A DNA stretch of 64,000 nucleotides from CADEFQ01 sp050185195 (lineage in GTDB: Bacteria > Pseudomonadota > Gammaproteobacteria > Steroidobacterales > Steroidobacteraceae): the NCBI GenBank assembly GCA_050185195.1, contig JBFWZQ010000003.1:62001-126000 (forward strand), written 5' to 3'. The translations under genes and the position numbers were made by a program. Shown piece after piece: positions 25,352 to 33,904 of this stretch. The stretch's first letter is position 1. Each line of letters begins with the position of its first letter. Below the pieces are notes generated by a model. That model made no database searches, was not told the origin of the DNA, and was given only the letters and a program-made list of their open reading frames with translations.

Positions 25352-25781
25352 CCGCAACGCCGAGCACCTCGAAGCGCGCGCCGCGCACCAGGGTGCCGCT
25401 GCCGATGAATGCTCGCGCCGGGAAACCCTTGCTGAAATACCCACGGTAGACGCGGTTGAACGTGTCGTACAGCGAAACGTCGGAACAGAACACGGTCACC
25501 GTCACGAGGTCGTCCATCGTGAATCCGGCGGACTCCACCGTGCGTTTCACGCCGTCCATCACGAGGCGTGCCTCGAGTTCCACGTCGGCGGGCGCCAGCT
25601 GCGTCTTCGCATCGAGGCCGAGGTGGCCCGCCACGTAGAGGGTGTCGCCGACCCGCACGCCGTCGCTGAACGGCAGTGGCGCGCCGGGGCGCGGTTCGAC
25701 GATGTTTTCCCGCTCCACGCCTTGCGCCGCCGTCGCCGCACACAGGACCAGGCCCGCAAGACCGAAAATCAATGCACGCAT
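25308..25781 (-). CDS. Exported RidA-family protein
   Basis: 157 residues: a Sec signal peptide (MRALIFGLAGLVLCAATAAQ) followed by a full RidA/YjgF domain (LPFSDGVRVGDTLYVAGHLG, FCSDVSLYDTFNRVYRGYF, VLGVAVKAAA). Cytoplasmic RidA deaminates reactive enamines and imines from PLP enzymes; the signal peptide makes a periplasmic relative likely here. GGAGGAAATGTC before the ATG is a clear ribosome binding site. The C-terminus overlaps the convergent DUF255 gene. A HIT-family gene lies 16 bases upstream. Confidence 0.82.
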   Translation of the reverse strand: MRALIFGLAGLVLCAATAAQGVERENIVEPRPGAPLPFSDGVRVGDTLYVAGHLGLDAKTQLAPADVELEARLVMDGVKRTVESAGFTMDDLVTVTVFCSDVSLYDTFNRVYRGYFSKGFPARAFIGSGTLVRGARFEVLGVAVKAAARGAGSARER

Positions 25782-25797
25782 GACATTTCCTCCCCAA

Positions 25798-26244
25798 CTA
25801 CCGTAGTTCGAGTGCGCGGCGCAACGCCGCGGCCAGCTCCCCGAGGGCCGTCGCGTCGAACGGTGCCGCCTGCGCCCAATCGTACGCCCACGGCTGCGCG
25901 GTGCGCAGCGCCGGCGGCTCATCCGCGTAGCGCGGAATGACGTGCGCATGCAGGGCCGGCTCCACGTTGCCGAAGATCGCGTAGTTGATGCGCACCGCGC
26001 CGGTCGTCGCGAGCAACGCATCGCCGAGCCGCGCCATGTCCGCCAGGAACCGTGCGCGCGCGGCGCCCTCCAGGTCGTTGAGCTGCGGCACGACCGGGTC
26101 GGGCAGCAACAGCAGGTAACCGCGCACGAACTGCTGCGCGCCGAACAGGGCCCACCCGGAATCGAGGCGCGCGAGCACCCGCGGCTCGCGGCCGGCGCGC
26201 GCCGCGGCGACATCGCGATGAATGACGGTTTCGACGGCGTTCAT
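25798..26244 (-). CDS. HIT-family hydrolase
   Basis: 148 residues. The histidine-triad-like segment reads PALHAHVIPRYADEP, with His-x-His but not the full HxHxHxx of nucleotidyl hydrolases, so activity is uncertain. The N-terminal half has the typical RGYLLLLPDPVV strand. HIT proteins hydrolyse or transfer nucleoside monophosphates. It is preceded by the PLP decarboxylase gene (32-base gap) and followed by the RidA-like gene, all on the minus strand. Confidence 0.75.
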   Translation of the reverse strand: MNAVETVIHRDVAAARAGREPRVLARLDSGWALFGAQQFVRGYLLLLPDPVVPQLNDLEGAARARFLADMARLGDALLATTGAVRINYAIFGNVEPALHAHVIPRYADEPPALRTAQPWAYDWAQAAPFDATALGELAAALRRALELR

Positions 26245-26276
26245 GAGCGGAAGATCAAATACACCGCGGCCGCGCT

Positions 26277-27458
26277 TCAGGCGCCGCCGCTGTCTCCCGG
26301 GTGGCGGTTGGCGGCGACGACCGTCGCGCGCGGAAAGAAATTGAACTCAGACGCACTCGCCCACGTGTACGCCCCCATCGAGCGACCGATCACGAGGTCA
26401 CCCACCTTGAGCCGCGGCAACATCAGGTTCTCGGCGATCACGTCGATGCTGTCGCAGGTCGGCCCCGCCAGCACGGAGGGCAGGCGTTCTTCCCCGCCGC
26501 GCAGGACTTCGACGGGATAACGCGCGTGGTCGTACAACTGGCCGCTGTAGGAACCGTACAGGCCGTCATCGAGGTAATACCACCAGTGTCCTTCACGCTC
26601 CGCGCGACCCATCACGCTCGCGACGCCGATCGCCGCGGGTCCCGCGATGAAACGACCGGGCTCGGCGATCACGCGCACCCGGCGCGGCAGTTGCGCGAGC
26701 GCGGCACGCAGCGGTGCGCAGAAACGACCGATGTCCGGCGCCCGCTGTCCATAGCCGATCGGGAACCCGCCCCCGATGTCGAGCGTATCGAAGGGCCCGA
26801 GGCGTTCACGGCGCGCCTGCCGCAGGAGCTTGTGGCAGGTCTCGATCGCCTCGAGGTGCTTGAGCGGATTCGGTGCCTGCGAACCGACATGGAACGATAA
26901 CCCGCGGACCACGAGGCCGAGCCGGCGGGCCTCGCGCGCAAGGTCGAGCAGCGCCTCCGGATCGCAGCCGAACTTGCGCGACAGGTCGCACACCGCACCC
27001 GGCGCCCGAAACGATACGCGCAGCAGCAACCCCGTTTCATCCCGGTACGGGATGAACTTGCCGAGTTCGTCGATGTTGTCCGCGACGAACACGCGCACCC
27101 CCGCGTGCACGGCGTTGCGGATATCGATGTCGCGCTTGATCGGATGCGTGTGGATGCAGCGGGCGGGGTCGATGCCGAGGCGGTCGACCAGCTGGACCTC
27201 GCCCGTGGTCGCGAGGTCGAAGTACCCGCCCTCTTCCCGGATCGTTTCGACGACGGCCGCATGCGGCAGGGGTTTCAGCGCGTAGTGCAGGTCGACGCCC
27301 GGCAGCGCGCGCGCGAGGCTGCGGTACTGGGCGCGCACGCGCGCGCAATCGATGACCAGGAGCGGCGAGCCGAACTCCGCCACCAGCCGGTGGATGTGCT
27401 CGGGCGCGAAGGGATCGATCCAGCGGGGTTTGGGGCGCGCCCGGGGCGGAGTCTGCAT
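26277..27458 (-). CDS. Type III PLP-dependent decarboxylase (ornithine/lysine decarboxylase-like)
   Basis: 393 residues from the ATG at 27458; the frame is open a little further upstream. It has the alanine-racemase/ornithine-decarboxylase fold. The PLP lysine is in DLHYALKPLP; glycine-rich DIGGGFPIGY and EPGRFI follow. The C-terminal active-site segment is GPTCDSID with the cysteine and aspartate of ornithine decarboxylases. It probably makes putrescine or cadaverine. Substrate choice between ornithine, lysine and carboxynorspermidine cannot be settled, although GPTCDSxD favours ornithine-type. It diverges from the M61 peptidase gene. Confidence 0.85.
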   Translation of the reverse strand: MQTPPRARPKPRWIDPFAPEHIHRLVAEFGSPLLVIDCARVRAQYRSLARALPGVDLHYALKPLPHAAVVETIREEGGYFDLATTGEVQLVDRLGIDPARCIHTHPIKRDIDIRNAVHAGVRVFVADNIDELGKFIPYRDETGLLLRVSFRAPGAVCDLSRKFGCDPEALLDLAREARRLGLVVRGLSFHVGSQAPNPLKHLEAIETCHKLLRQARRERLGPFDTLDIGGGFPIGYGQRAPDIGRFCAPLRAALAQLPRRVRVIAEPGRFIAGPAAIGVASVMGRAEREGHWWYYLDDGLYGSYSGQLYDHARYPVEVLRGGEERLPSVLAGPTCDSIDVIAENLMLPRLKVGDLVIGRSMGAYTWASASEFNFFPRATVVAANRHPGDSGGA

Positions 27459-27583
27459 TTGCGCTGCATTGTCGGGAATGCCCGCACCAGCCGCAAGCCG
27501 CCCATGCAATGCGATTTCATATGATTTAACATTCCGTGGCACCCACGCCCCACCCACATCCTTTTTTCCGAGGGGTCACTGCG
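27459..27583. promoter_or_regulatory. Divergent intergenic region, decarboxylase / M61 peptidase
   Basis: 125 bases between divergent start codons. The centre is AT-rich (27511-27533) and contains the 8-bp palindrome TCATATGA (27517-27524) and TAACAT, a possible plus-strand -10. A GAGGGG ribosome binding site precedes the M61 ATG at 27584. No good -35 is visible. Confidence 0.3.
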
Positions 27584-29545
27584 ATGAGCAAGCGAGGCGA
27601 AGTCCGTCCGGCGGCACGTGGTCGCGGGCCGCTGCGAACACTGGCTGCCGCGGCCTGGCTGCTGGTCGCCACGACGGTGCACGGCGCGGCACCTGCGGGC
27701 ACCGCGCCGCAACTGTCGCAGGCCCCCTACCCCGGGGAACTGCGCCTCTCGATCGATGCCCGCGACGTGGAACGGGCGATCCTGCGAGGCAGGCTCGTGC
27801 TGCCGGTGGCCGGTCCCGGGCCGCTGACGATCTATTTCCCGCGCTGGGTGCCCGGTCATCACGCGCCGTCCGGGCCCATCAGCCGCATCGCCGGGATCAC
27901 GGCCAAAGCGGCCGGTACACCGATCGCCTGGCGTCGCGACCCCGTGATGATGCACGCCTTGCACATCCTCGTGCCCGCAGGCGCGCCCGAGATCGAACTC
28001 GAGTTCCAGTACCTCTCGCCGACGGATCCTTCGATGGGTCGCATCGAGGTGAGCCGCGAGATGATCGACCTGCAGTGGACTTCGCTTGCCCCCTATCCGG
28101 CCGGCTACGTCTCGCGCGCGATGACCGTGCGGGCCGACGTGCGCCTGCCCGAGGGCTGGTCGTACGCCACGGCACTCGAAGTCGCGGACGCGCGCGGGGG
28201 TGCGATCCAGTTCAAGCCGGTCAACTACGAGACGTTCGTGGATGCCCCCATCGTGGCCGGGCGCTATCATCGCAGCGTGCCGCTGGGCCAGCTGGAGGGC
28301 GCGCCGGTCAGCCTCGAACTGTTCGCCGACCGGCCCGAGCTGCTGCAGGCGACGCCGCAACAGCTCGCGGCGCATCGTGCCCTCGTGGAGCAGGCGGCGC
28401 GCCTGTTTCGCTCGCGCCATTTCGATCGCTACCAGTTCCTCGTCGGCCTGACGGCAACGATCGGCGGCCTCGGCGCGGAGCACCTGCAGTCGAGCGAGAA
28501 CTTCACCGTGCCCACCTTCTTCACCGGCTGGGCCGACGCCGCGCCGAGCCGCGAGCTGCTGCCCCATGAGCTCGTGCACAGCTGGAACGGCAAGTTCCGG
28601 CGCGGCGCGGATCTCCTGACCCCCACGCTCGATGTGCCGATGCAGAACAGCCTGCTGTGGGTGTACGAAGGACTGACCCGCTATCTCGGCGCCGTCCTTG
28701 CCGTGCGGTCCGGCCTGCACACCCTCGACGAAGCGCTCGCCAATTTCGCGCAGAGCGCCGCCACGATGCAGATGCGCACGGGACGTCGCTGGCGGCCGCT
28801 GCGGGATACGACCAACCACTCGATCTACGCGGAAGGGCCGCAGCCCTGGCCGAGCTGGCAGCGCGGTTCCGACTACTACCTCGAAGGCCAGTTGATCTGG
28901 CTCGATGTCGACACCCTGTTGCGCGAGCTCACCGACGGGCGACGGACCGTCGATGATTTCGCACGCGCACTGTTCGCGGTGCAGGATCACGCGCAGCAGC
29001 CGCTCCCGTATCGTTTCGAGGACGTGGTCGCGGCGCTGAACGCGCTCGCACCCCATGACTGGGCAGGCTTCTTTCGCCGGCGCGTCGATGACGTTGCGCC
29101 CGAGGCTCCACTCGATGGCATCAGGCGCGGCGGCTACCGCCTCGAGTACCTCGACCACCCCACGGGTTTCTTTCGGATGAGCGAGCAGCAACGGGGCGTC
29201 ACCGACCTGTCGTTTTCCATCGGCCTCGCCGTCAAGGACGACGGGGCGATCGCCGACGTGCGGTGGGATTCGCCCGCCTTCGAGGCAGCGCTGACCCTCG
29301 GCACGCGGATCATTGCCGTGGACGGGCGCGCCTACACACCGCGGGTCCTGCAAGAGGCGGTTGGCGGGTGCAAGGGAAAATCCGCGCCAATGCGCCTGAC
29401 AGTACGACGGGGCGACACGGTCGGGGAACGGGCCGTCGATTGTTCCGCCGGCCTCGCCTATCCCTGGCTGGTTCGCGACGATCGCGGCCGCGGCACCCGG
29501 GCCGCGACGGCGCTGGAGAAGATCTTCGCGCCGCTCGCGGAGTAA
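27584..29545 (+). CDS. Exported M61-family metallopeptidase with PDZ domain
   Basis: 653 residues from the ATG at 27584, with a Sec signal peptide (cleavage near HGAAP). An N-terminal beta domain precedes the gluzincin-type catalytic domain with HELVHSWNGKFRR (His328-His332), the M61 signature, and the downstream glutamate in VYEGLTRYLG. A C-terminal PDZ domain (about residues 545-625) begins near LSFSIGLAVKDDGAI. M61 enzymes (glycyl aminopeptidase type) release N-terminal residues from peptides. A TetR gene starts 14 bases downstream and is probably co-transcribed. Confidence 0.9.
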   Translation: MSKRGEVRPAARGRGPLRTLAAAAWLLVATTVHGAAPAGTAPQLSQAPYPGELRLSIDARDVERAILRGRLVLPVAGPGPLTIYFPRWVPGHHAPSGPISRIAGITAKAAGTPIAWRRDPVMMHALHILVPAGAPEIELEFQYLSPTDPSMGRIEVSREMIDLQWTSLAPYPAGYVSRAMTVRADVRLPEGWSYATALEVADARGGAIQFKPVNYETFVDAPIVAGRYHRSVPLGQLEGAPVSLELFADRPELLQATPQQLAAHRALVEQAARLFRSRHFDRYQFLVGLTATIGGLGAEHLQSSENFTVPTFFTGWADAAPSRELLPHELVHSWNGKFRRGADLLTPTLDVPMQNSLLWVYEGLTRYLGAVLAVRSGLHTLDEALANFAQSAATMQMRTGRRWRPLRDTTNHSIYAEGPQPWPSWQRGSDYYLEGQLIWLDVDTLLRELTDGRRTVDDFARALFAVQDHAQQPLPYRFEDVVAALNALAPHDWAGFFRRRVDDVAPEAPLDGIRRGGYRLEYLDHPTGFFRMSEQQRGVTDLSFSIGLAVKDDGAIADVRWDSPAFEAALTLGTRIIAVDGRAYTPRVLQEAVGGCKGKSAPMRLTVRRGDTVGERAVDCSAGLAYPWLVRDDRGRGTRAATALEKIFAPLAE

Positions 29546-29559
29546 CCTTCCCGGCGCGC

Positions 29560-30222
29560 ATGTCCTCACGCGAAACGCAGGCGCTCATCAAGGACGGGGC
29601 ACGCACCCTGTTCAATGCGCGCGGCACGGCGCACGTGTCGACCAACGCCATCGCGAAACATTGCGGCATCAGCAAGGGGAACCTGCACTACCACTACCCC
29701 ACGAAGCAGGAACTCATCCTCGCGCTGCATCAGGACATCGCGGCCGAGATGGAAGCGAGCTGGCGCGACGACAGCCGCCAGCCCACGGTCACGCACATGG
29801 CGGAGATGTTCACCCGCCATTTCGGCATCATCCGGCACTACCGCTTCTTCTATCGGGAAATGGCCGCGCTCACGGCACAGAATGCGAAGCTGCGGCGCAG
29901 CCTGCGGGACGCACGCCGGCGCCGCATCGCGGCGGTCGTGGCCTTCTTCGAGGCCCTGGTCGAGGCCGGCGTCCTCGCAAGGCCCCGCAGCCGGCACAGC
30001 CTGCGGCACCTCGTCATCATGACGTGGATCCTGTGCGACAACTGGTGGAACTTCGTCGAGATGGAAGCGGAGCAGACCGAAGGCGAGACCGTCCAGAACG
30101 GGTACGACATCATCATCGAAGTGCTGTACCCCTACCTGACGGAACGGGCCCGCGACGACATCTACGCGAGCTACACGGCCCTGCTCCCCGAACCCGGCGG
30201 CGACCCGCCGATCGGCGGCTAG
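29560..30222 (+). CDS. TetR/AcrR-family transcriptional regulator
   Basis: 220 residues. The N-terminal helix-turn-helix is clear: LFNARGTAHVSTNAIAKHCG then SKGNLHYHYPTKQEL, the standard TetR pattern. The C-terminal ligand domain is helical with Trp/Tyr-rich stretches (WILCDNWWNFVEME). It follows the M61 peptidase gene closely and may regulate it or the divergent genes, but no ligand can be inferred. The TAG shares CTAG with the stop of the convergent class V aminotransferase. Confidence 0.9.
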   Translation: MSSRETQALIKDGARTLFNARGTAHVSTNAIAKHCGISKGNLHYHYPTKQELILALHQDIAAEMEASWRDDSRQPTVTHMAEMFTRHFGIIRHYRFFYREMAALTAQNAKLRRSLRDARRRRIAAVVAFFEALVEAGVLARPRSRHSLRHLVIMTWILCDNWWNFVEMEAEQTEGETVQNGYDIIIEVLYPYLTERARDDIYASYTALLPEPGGDPPIGG

Positions 30223-31388
30223 GCCCGCTGCAGGAGACTGCGGTTGGCGAGCAGGCCCTCGATGAGGGCATCGACGTCGCTGTCGTCGTTGTAGACGTGG
30301 AACATCGCGCGCAGGTTGCCATCGCGGTTCGAAGCAATCACATTGCGCCCGGCGAGCCGGTTCGTCAGCTCGACGGCGTCCGTGGCGCAGATCGCGACGG
30401 TCGGCCCGCGCCGCGCGTCATCGCGCGGGGTCGCGAGGCGGCAGCCCGCCTCGAGCAGACGATCCATGCAACGGCCGGTCAGCTCACTCACCTGGCGCTC
30501 GATTTCGCGGGGGCCCAGTTCGAGGATGATGTCGAGGCCCGCGAGCGCCGCGTAACAGTTCGGCACCGGCGGCGTACCCGCCTGGAAGCGCCGCGCCGTT
30601 GGCGAGGGATCGTTGCGGGCCCCTTCCATCGCATCGACATCGGCCTGGGCGAACCAGCCCGAAGCCCTCGGCGTCAGCCCGGCGATATGGTCCTGGCGCA
30701 CGTACAGGAAGCCGATGCCGGCCGTGCCGAGCAGGTACTTCAGCATGCCGCCGACGGCAAAATCCACGCCCAGCGCCCGCACGTCGACCTGCATGGCGCC
30801 GATCGACTGGAAGCAGTCGAGCAGCACGAGCGCACCCTTGCGGCGCGCCATGCGCACGATCTCCGCGACATCGAGCCTCGCCCCGTTTCGATAGCAGACA
30901 TGCGTGATCGCGACCAGTCGCGTGCGCTCGTCGATCGCCTGCTCGAATGCCTCCAGCGGGATGAAGCCGTCCTCATTCTCGGCCACGTGCTCGACGCGCG
31001 CCCCGGCGCGCTCCTGCGCATGCCAGATCTGGCCGCTCGTCGGAAACTCGAAGTTGCTCACGACGATCTTGTTGCGCTCGCCCGTGAAATCGAGTGCGCT
31101 GGCGAGGGCATTCATGCCCGCCGAGGCCGACGCGGTCACCGCCACCTCGTCGGGACTTGCGCCGAGCAACGTCGCGAGCCGGTCGCGCACGTCCTCGTAG
31201 CGCTGCACCCAGCCGCCCCAGTCCGCGCCGCACGCCAGCCGATCCGCCAGGTAGCGTTCGAACGCCTGTTGCACCTCGATGGCCAGCAGGCCATAGGAGC
31301 CGCTGTTGAGGTACGCCTTGTGTTCCAGCGTCGGAAATCTCGTACGCAGCCGCTGCACGTCGATCACGTGGGCCCCATCGAAACACAT
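30219..31388 (-). CDS. Class V aminotransferase-family PLP enzyme
   Basis: 389 residues. It has the fold of cysteine desulfurase/isopenicillin-N epimerase enzymes: LNSGSYGLL at the N-terminus, TASASAGMNALAS, VLLDCFQSIGAMQ with the PLP-contacting aspartate, and VGGMLKYLLGTAG with the Schiff-base lysine. No catalytic cysteine loop of SufS/NifS type is obvious, so desulfurase activity is unlikely; kynureninase-like or transaminase chemistry is possible. TATATG lies seven bases upstream of the ATG. A second, distantly similar gene lies at 39883. Confidence 0.8.
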   Translation of the reverse strand: MCFDGAHVIDVQRLRTRFPTLEHKAYLNSGSYGLLAIEVQQAFERYLADRLACGADWGGWVQRYEDVRDRLATLLGASPDEVAVTASASAGMNALASALDFTGERNKIVVSNFEFPTSGQIWHAQERAGARVEHVAENEDGFIPLEAFEQAIDERTRLVAITHVCYRNGARLDVAEIVRMARRKGALVLLDCFQSIGAMQVDVRALGVDFAVGGMLKYLLGTAGIGFLYVRQDHIAGLTPRASGWFAQADVDAMEGARNDPSPTARRFQAGTPPVPNCYAALAGLDIILELGPREIERQVSELTGRCMDRLLEAGCRLATPRDDARRGPTVAICATDAVELTNRLAGRNVIASNRDGNLRAMFHVYNDDSDVDALIEGLLANRSLLQRA

Positions 31389-31479
31389 GACAATGCATAT
31401 ACGTTACCGGCTGGCGACCCGCACGTCCAGCGCAGCCGCGGTCCCCGGCTGCCTTGTGCGTGCCCCCATTGCTGCTAGG

Positions 31480-31950
31480 ATGAGCGCGCGCTACTCGACG
31501 CCGAGCCCCCACGTGTCCGACCCGCTGCACGCTCACGAACCGCCTGCTGCCGCATTGGCCGACCTGCCGATGAAGGGTGCCATCACTTTCTTCTACTACC
31601 AGGACCTCGGCGCCGCGCGCGATTTCTACGAGCGCATCGTCGGCCTCGAGCGGGTCCAGGATTTCGGATGGTGCTGCCTGCTGTCGCTGCAACCGGGATG
31701 CCACCTCGGCCTGGTCGATGGCACGAGCAGCCGCCAGCGCCCGATCGAGGGGCGCAACAAGGGCGTGCTCCTGTCGATCGAAATGGCGGACCTCGAGGCT
31801 TGCCTGGAACGCTTCCGGCAGCTCGGCGTCGCTGATCCAGCCAGCCGGATCGAGCCGGGATGCAGCGGGCGCACGCGCGAGTTCCGGATCTTCGATCCGG
31901 AAGGCTACGCGATCGAGTTCTTCACCTGGCTGACGCCACTCAGTAGTTGA
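31480..31950 (+). CDS. Cytoplasmic VOC-family protein
   Basis: 156 residues from the ATG at 31480; in-frame GTG (31513) and later ATG starts exist, and only residues from MKGAITFFYY onward are clearly domain. The VOC/glyoxalase fold has ITFFYYQDLGAARDFYE, DFGWCCLLSL and a C-terminal FDPEGYAIEFFTW. It resembles the VOC lipoprotein at 33016-33516 (shared FYY.DL, FY...LGL and QDFGW patterns), so they look like paralogues, but this copy has no signal peptide. It converges with the CDGSH-cupin gene, overlapping by 11 bases. Confidence 0.8.
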   Translation: MSARYSTPSPHVSDPLHAHEPPAAALADLPMKGAITFFYYQDLGAARDFYERIVGLERVQDFGWCCLLSLQPGCHLGLVDGTSSRQRPIEGRNKGVLLSIEMADLEACLERFRQLGVADPASRIEPGCSGRTREFRIFDPEGYAIEFFTWLTPLSS

Positions 31951-33019
31951 TGCTGGGGTTGTCGCCCGGCGCGATGACGCCCATCAGGTCGAGTCCCTCC
32001 GCCGCGGTCGCCTGCAGCGAATGCACCTGCTTGCGCGGCAGGAACAGCACGTCGCCCGCCCGCACGACGGTCTTGCGATCGTCGGTCCACATGCAGCCCT
32101 CGCCGGAGAGGACCACGAGCGACTCTTCGTAGAGGTGCCGGTGCGGCGCGGCCTTCGATTGCGGGATGTGCCCGATGAACTGGGTCATCTGCTCGGCGCC
32201 GTGCGTCTTGTCCACCAGGCACTGGAAGTACCTCGGGCCCATCGCCGTGCGCTGCTCGGCATCGACGCGGGCCACGCGCCGCGGGCGGGTCGCGTCGAAA
32301 TTTCCGGGCATCCGTTCCGGCCACTGGATATCGGCCAGCGGGAACGCCGATGCATACACCTCGAGCTTCTCGCCCGCGCCGGGCACGAGCCGGAAGGCTT
32401 CCATGGGCCGTACGTACACGCCATCGGTGGCGGACACCGCGAACCGCTTGCCCGAAACTTCCACTTCGCCCTGGCCTGCCGCGACGAACAACATCACCTG
32501 GCAGTCCCCGAAGCCCATCACGGGAGACGGCTCGCCGCGTACCTGCAACAGCACCTGGCACTGGTGCCGCGCGCCGAGCGCCGCCGAGATCGTGTAGCAG
32601 TAACGCAGCGAACCGCGCTCCTGCATCGTGGCGTGCGCCGGCGTGAACGCGTAGCACCCGCCGTCCAGCAGCGTGCGCTCGGCCGGTGCGCGCTCGACGT
32701 GGGTGACGGCCCGGTTTTCGGGGCTGTCCGGATCGTCCTGCGGCGAGCCGCCCGGCAGGTTCGTGTGTGCGCCGTCGCAGAAAGGCGCCGCCTGCGTGTG
32801 CTTGCAGCCGCAGAACAGCACTTCCTCGTTGCGCTCCGCGACGTGCTTGCGCGGCTCGAAGCCGGTGCCCTTGTGCGAGCCGTCGCAGAAGGGCTGGCGC
32901 TTCGAGCGCCCGCAACTGCACCAATGGTAGGTACGCCCCGCCTGCAGTTCGATCAGATAGGGTTTCACGCGGGCGATCACCGGCTCGCCCGGGCGTGGCT
33001 TCGCCTCTGCCCCGCTCAC
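31940..33019 (-). CDS. Fusion of two CDGSH iron-sulfur motifs with a bicupin
   Basis: 359 residues from the GTG at 33019, which overlaps the TGA of the upstream VOC gene (GTGA). Two CDGSH-type 2Fe-2S sites are present: Cys34, Cys36, Cys45, His49 and Cys70, Cys72, Cys81, His85. Two cupin domains follow. The first (about 140-230) has lost the usual histidines. The second (about 275-350) keeps the metal set in APHRHLYEES plus KQVHSL. The protein therefore may hold two labile 2Fe-2S clusters and one mononuclear metal site. It could be a redox-coupled dioxygenase or isomerase; the substrate is unknown. It is the last gene of the receptor operon. Confidence 0.85.
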   Translation of the reverse strand: MSGAEAKPRPGEPVIARVKPYLIELQAGRTYHWCSCGRSKRQPFCDGSHKGTGFEPRKHVAERNEEVLFCGCKHTQAAPFCDGAHTNLPGGSPQDDPDSPENRAVTHVERAPAERTLLDGGCYAFTPAHATMQERGSLRYCYTISAALGARHQCQVLLQVRGEPSPVMGFGDCQVMLFVAAGQGEVEVSGKRFAVSATDGVYVRPMEAFRLVPGAGEKLEVYASAFPLADIQWPERMPGNFDATRPRRVARVDAEQRTAMGPRYFQCLVDKTHGAEQMTQFIGHIPQSKAAPHRHLYEESLVVLSGEGCMWTDDRKTVVRAGDVLFLPRKQVHSLQATAAEGLDLMGVIAPGDNPSINY

Positions 33020-33516
33020 GGCTTCTTCAACCACTGGAAGATCTCGATCGTGTACCCGCCGGGGTCGCGGATCATGAAGTTGCGGATCGGGGCCCCGCCG
33101 TGGGACTGCAACGGCTTCAGGATGTCGATGCCGGGCTGGTCCTTCAGCCGCCCATACCAGGCATCCACGTCCGGGGTGACGATGCTGAGCATCACCGCAT
33201 TGCGGGCCTGCGGGGTGTAGTACGCCCCCGGGCCGCCCTTGACGATGCCGACTTCCGAGCCGGGCACGACCTGGAAGAATCGCGCCCAGCCGAAATCCTG
33301 GGTCTGCGCGAGGCCCAGGGTCTTGCCATAGAACTCGGTCGGCGCCGCGAGATCGTCGTAATAGAACATGACGATCTGCGACTCGATCGGTGCGTGGGTG
33401 GAACTGCCGGTCACGGCTGCCTCGCTGCTGCCCTTGATCGTACTGCAGCCGGCGGCCGTCGCCAGCCAGGCGGCCAGCATGCCGATGCTGGCCACCTGCA
33501 GGAAAACGCGACTCAT
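33016..33516 (-). CDS. VOC-fold lipoprotein
   Basis: 166 residues from the ATG at 33516. A signal sequence ends in a somewhat weak lipobox (ATAAGC), giving a lipidated cysteine at residue 24, followed by a short linker and a VOC domain (IVMFYYDDLAAPTEFYGKTL to IRDPGGYTIEIFQWL). VOC proteins are usually cytoplasmic, so an exported lipidated one is unusual. It overlaps its neighbours on both sides (ATGA with the 33513-33869 gene, GTGA with the CDGSH-cupin gene), implying tight co-expression. Metal ligands are not certain from sequence. Confidence 0.78.
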   Translation of the reverse strand: MSRVFLQVASIGMLAAWLATAAGCSTIKGSSEAAVTGSSTHAPIESQIVMFYYDDLAAPTEFYGKTLGLAQTQDFGWARFFQVVPGSEVGIVKGGPGAYYTPQARNAVMLSIVTPDVDAWYGRLKDQPGIDILKPLQSHGGAPIRNFMIRDPGGYTIEIFQWLKKP

Positions 33517-33869
33517 TCGATCCAAAGCTCGCGCTCCTTGTCCTTCCAGATTTCCATGCCCATGCGGTTGTGCACGAACACGCCCTTGTAATAGGGGTCG
33601 TTCTCCTTGTACTCCTTGTAGGGGCCCTCGTAGTCCTTGCGGCGGGCCTTGTAGGCCTCGAAGTCCGCCAGGGTCTCGTATTCCCACATGATGAAGTGCC
33701 GGCCCGACTCCTCGCCCGCAAAGGTCTTCTCGAAGTAGCGCACGCTCTTCCATTCCTTGAACAGCTCGCGGTGGTCCTTGACCCACTTCAGCCAGCGGCG
33801 CAGTTCCTCGTCATGCTCCTTGTCCTTGCCTTCGGCGATGACCCAGCTCTCGACTTCAAATACGGCCAT
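33513..33869 (-). CDS. Small charged protein, probable dimeric alpha/beta-barrel fold
   Basis: 118 residues, rich in Lys, Glu, Trp and Tyr. The start MAVFEVESWVIAEGKDKEHD followed by helices and a FIMWEYETLADFEAY strand-helix resembles NIPSNAP/ABM-type ferredoxin-like domains that dimerise. No signal peptide. I do not recognise a named family with confidence. It sits between the Tat-signal protein (35-base gap) and the VOC lipoprotein (ATGA overlap) in the receptor operon. A GGAG ribosome site precedes the ATG. Confidence 0.7.
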   Translation of the reverse strand: MAVFEVESWVIAEGKDKEHDEELRRWLKWVKDHRELFKEWKSVRYFEKTFAGEESGRHFIMWEYETLADFEAYKARRKDYEGPYKEYKENDPYYKGVFVHNRMGMEIWKDKERELWIE

Positions 33870-33904
33870 GAATGGTCACTCCACGAAAAAATTGGATTCA
33901 GGGT

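Noticed and set aside
30219..31388. Class V enzyme as SufS/NifS cysteine desulfurase
   Set aside because: No desulfurase cysteine loop is evident, and no iron-sulfur assembly genes are nearby despite the CDGSH protein.
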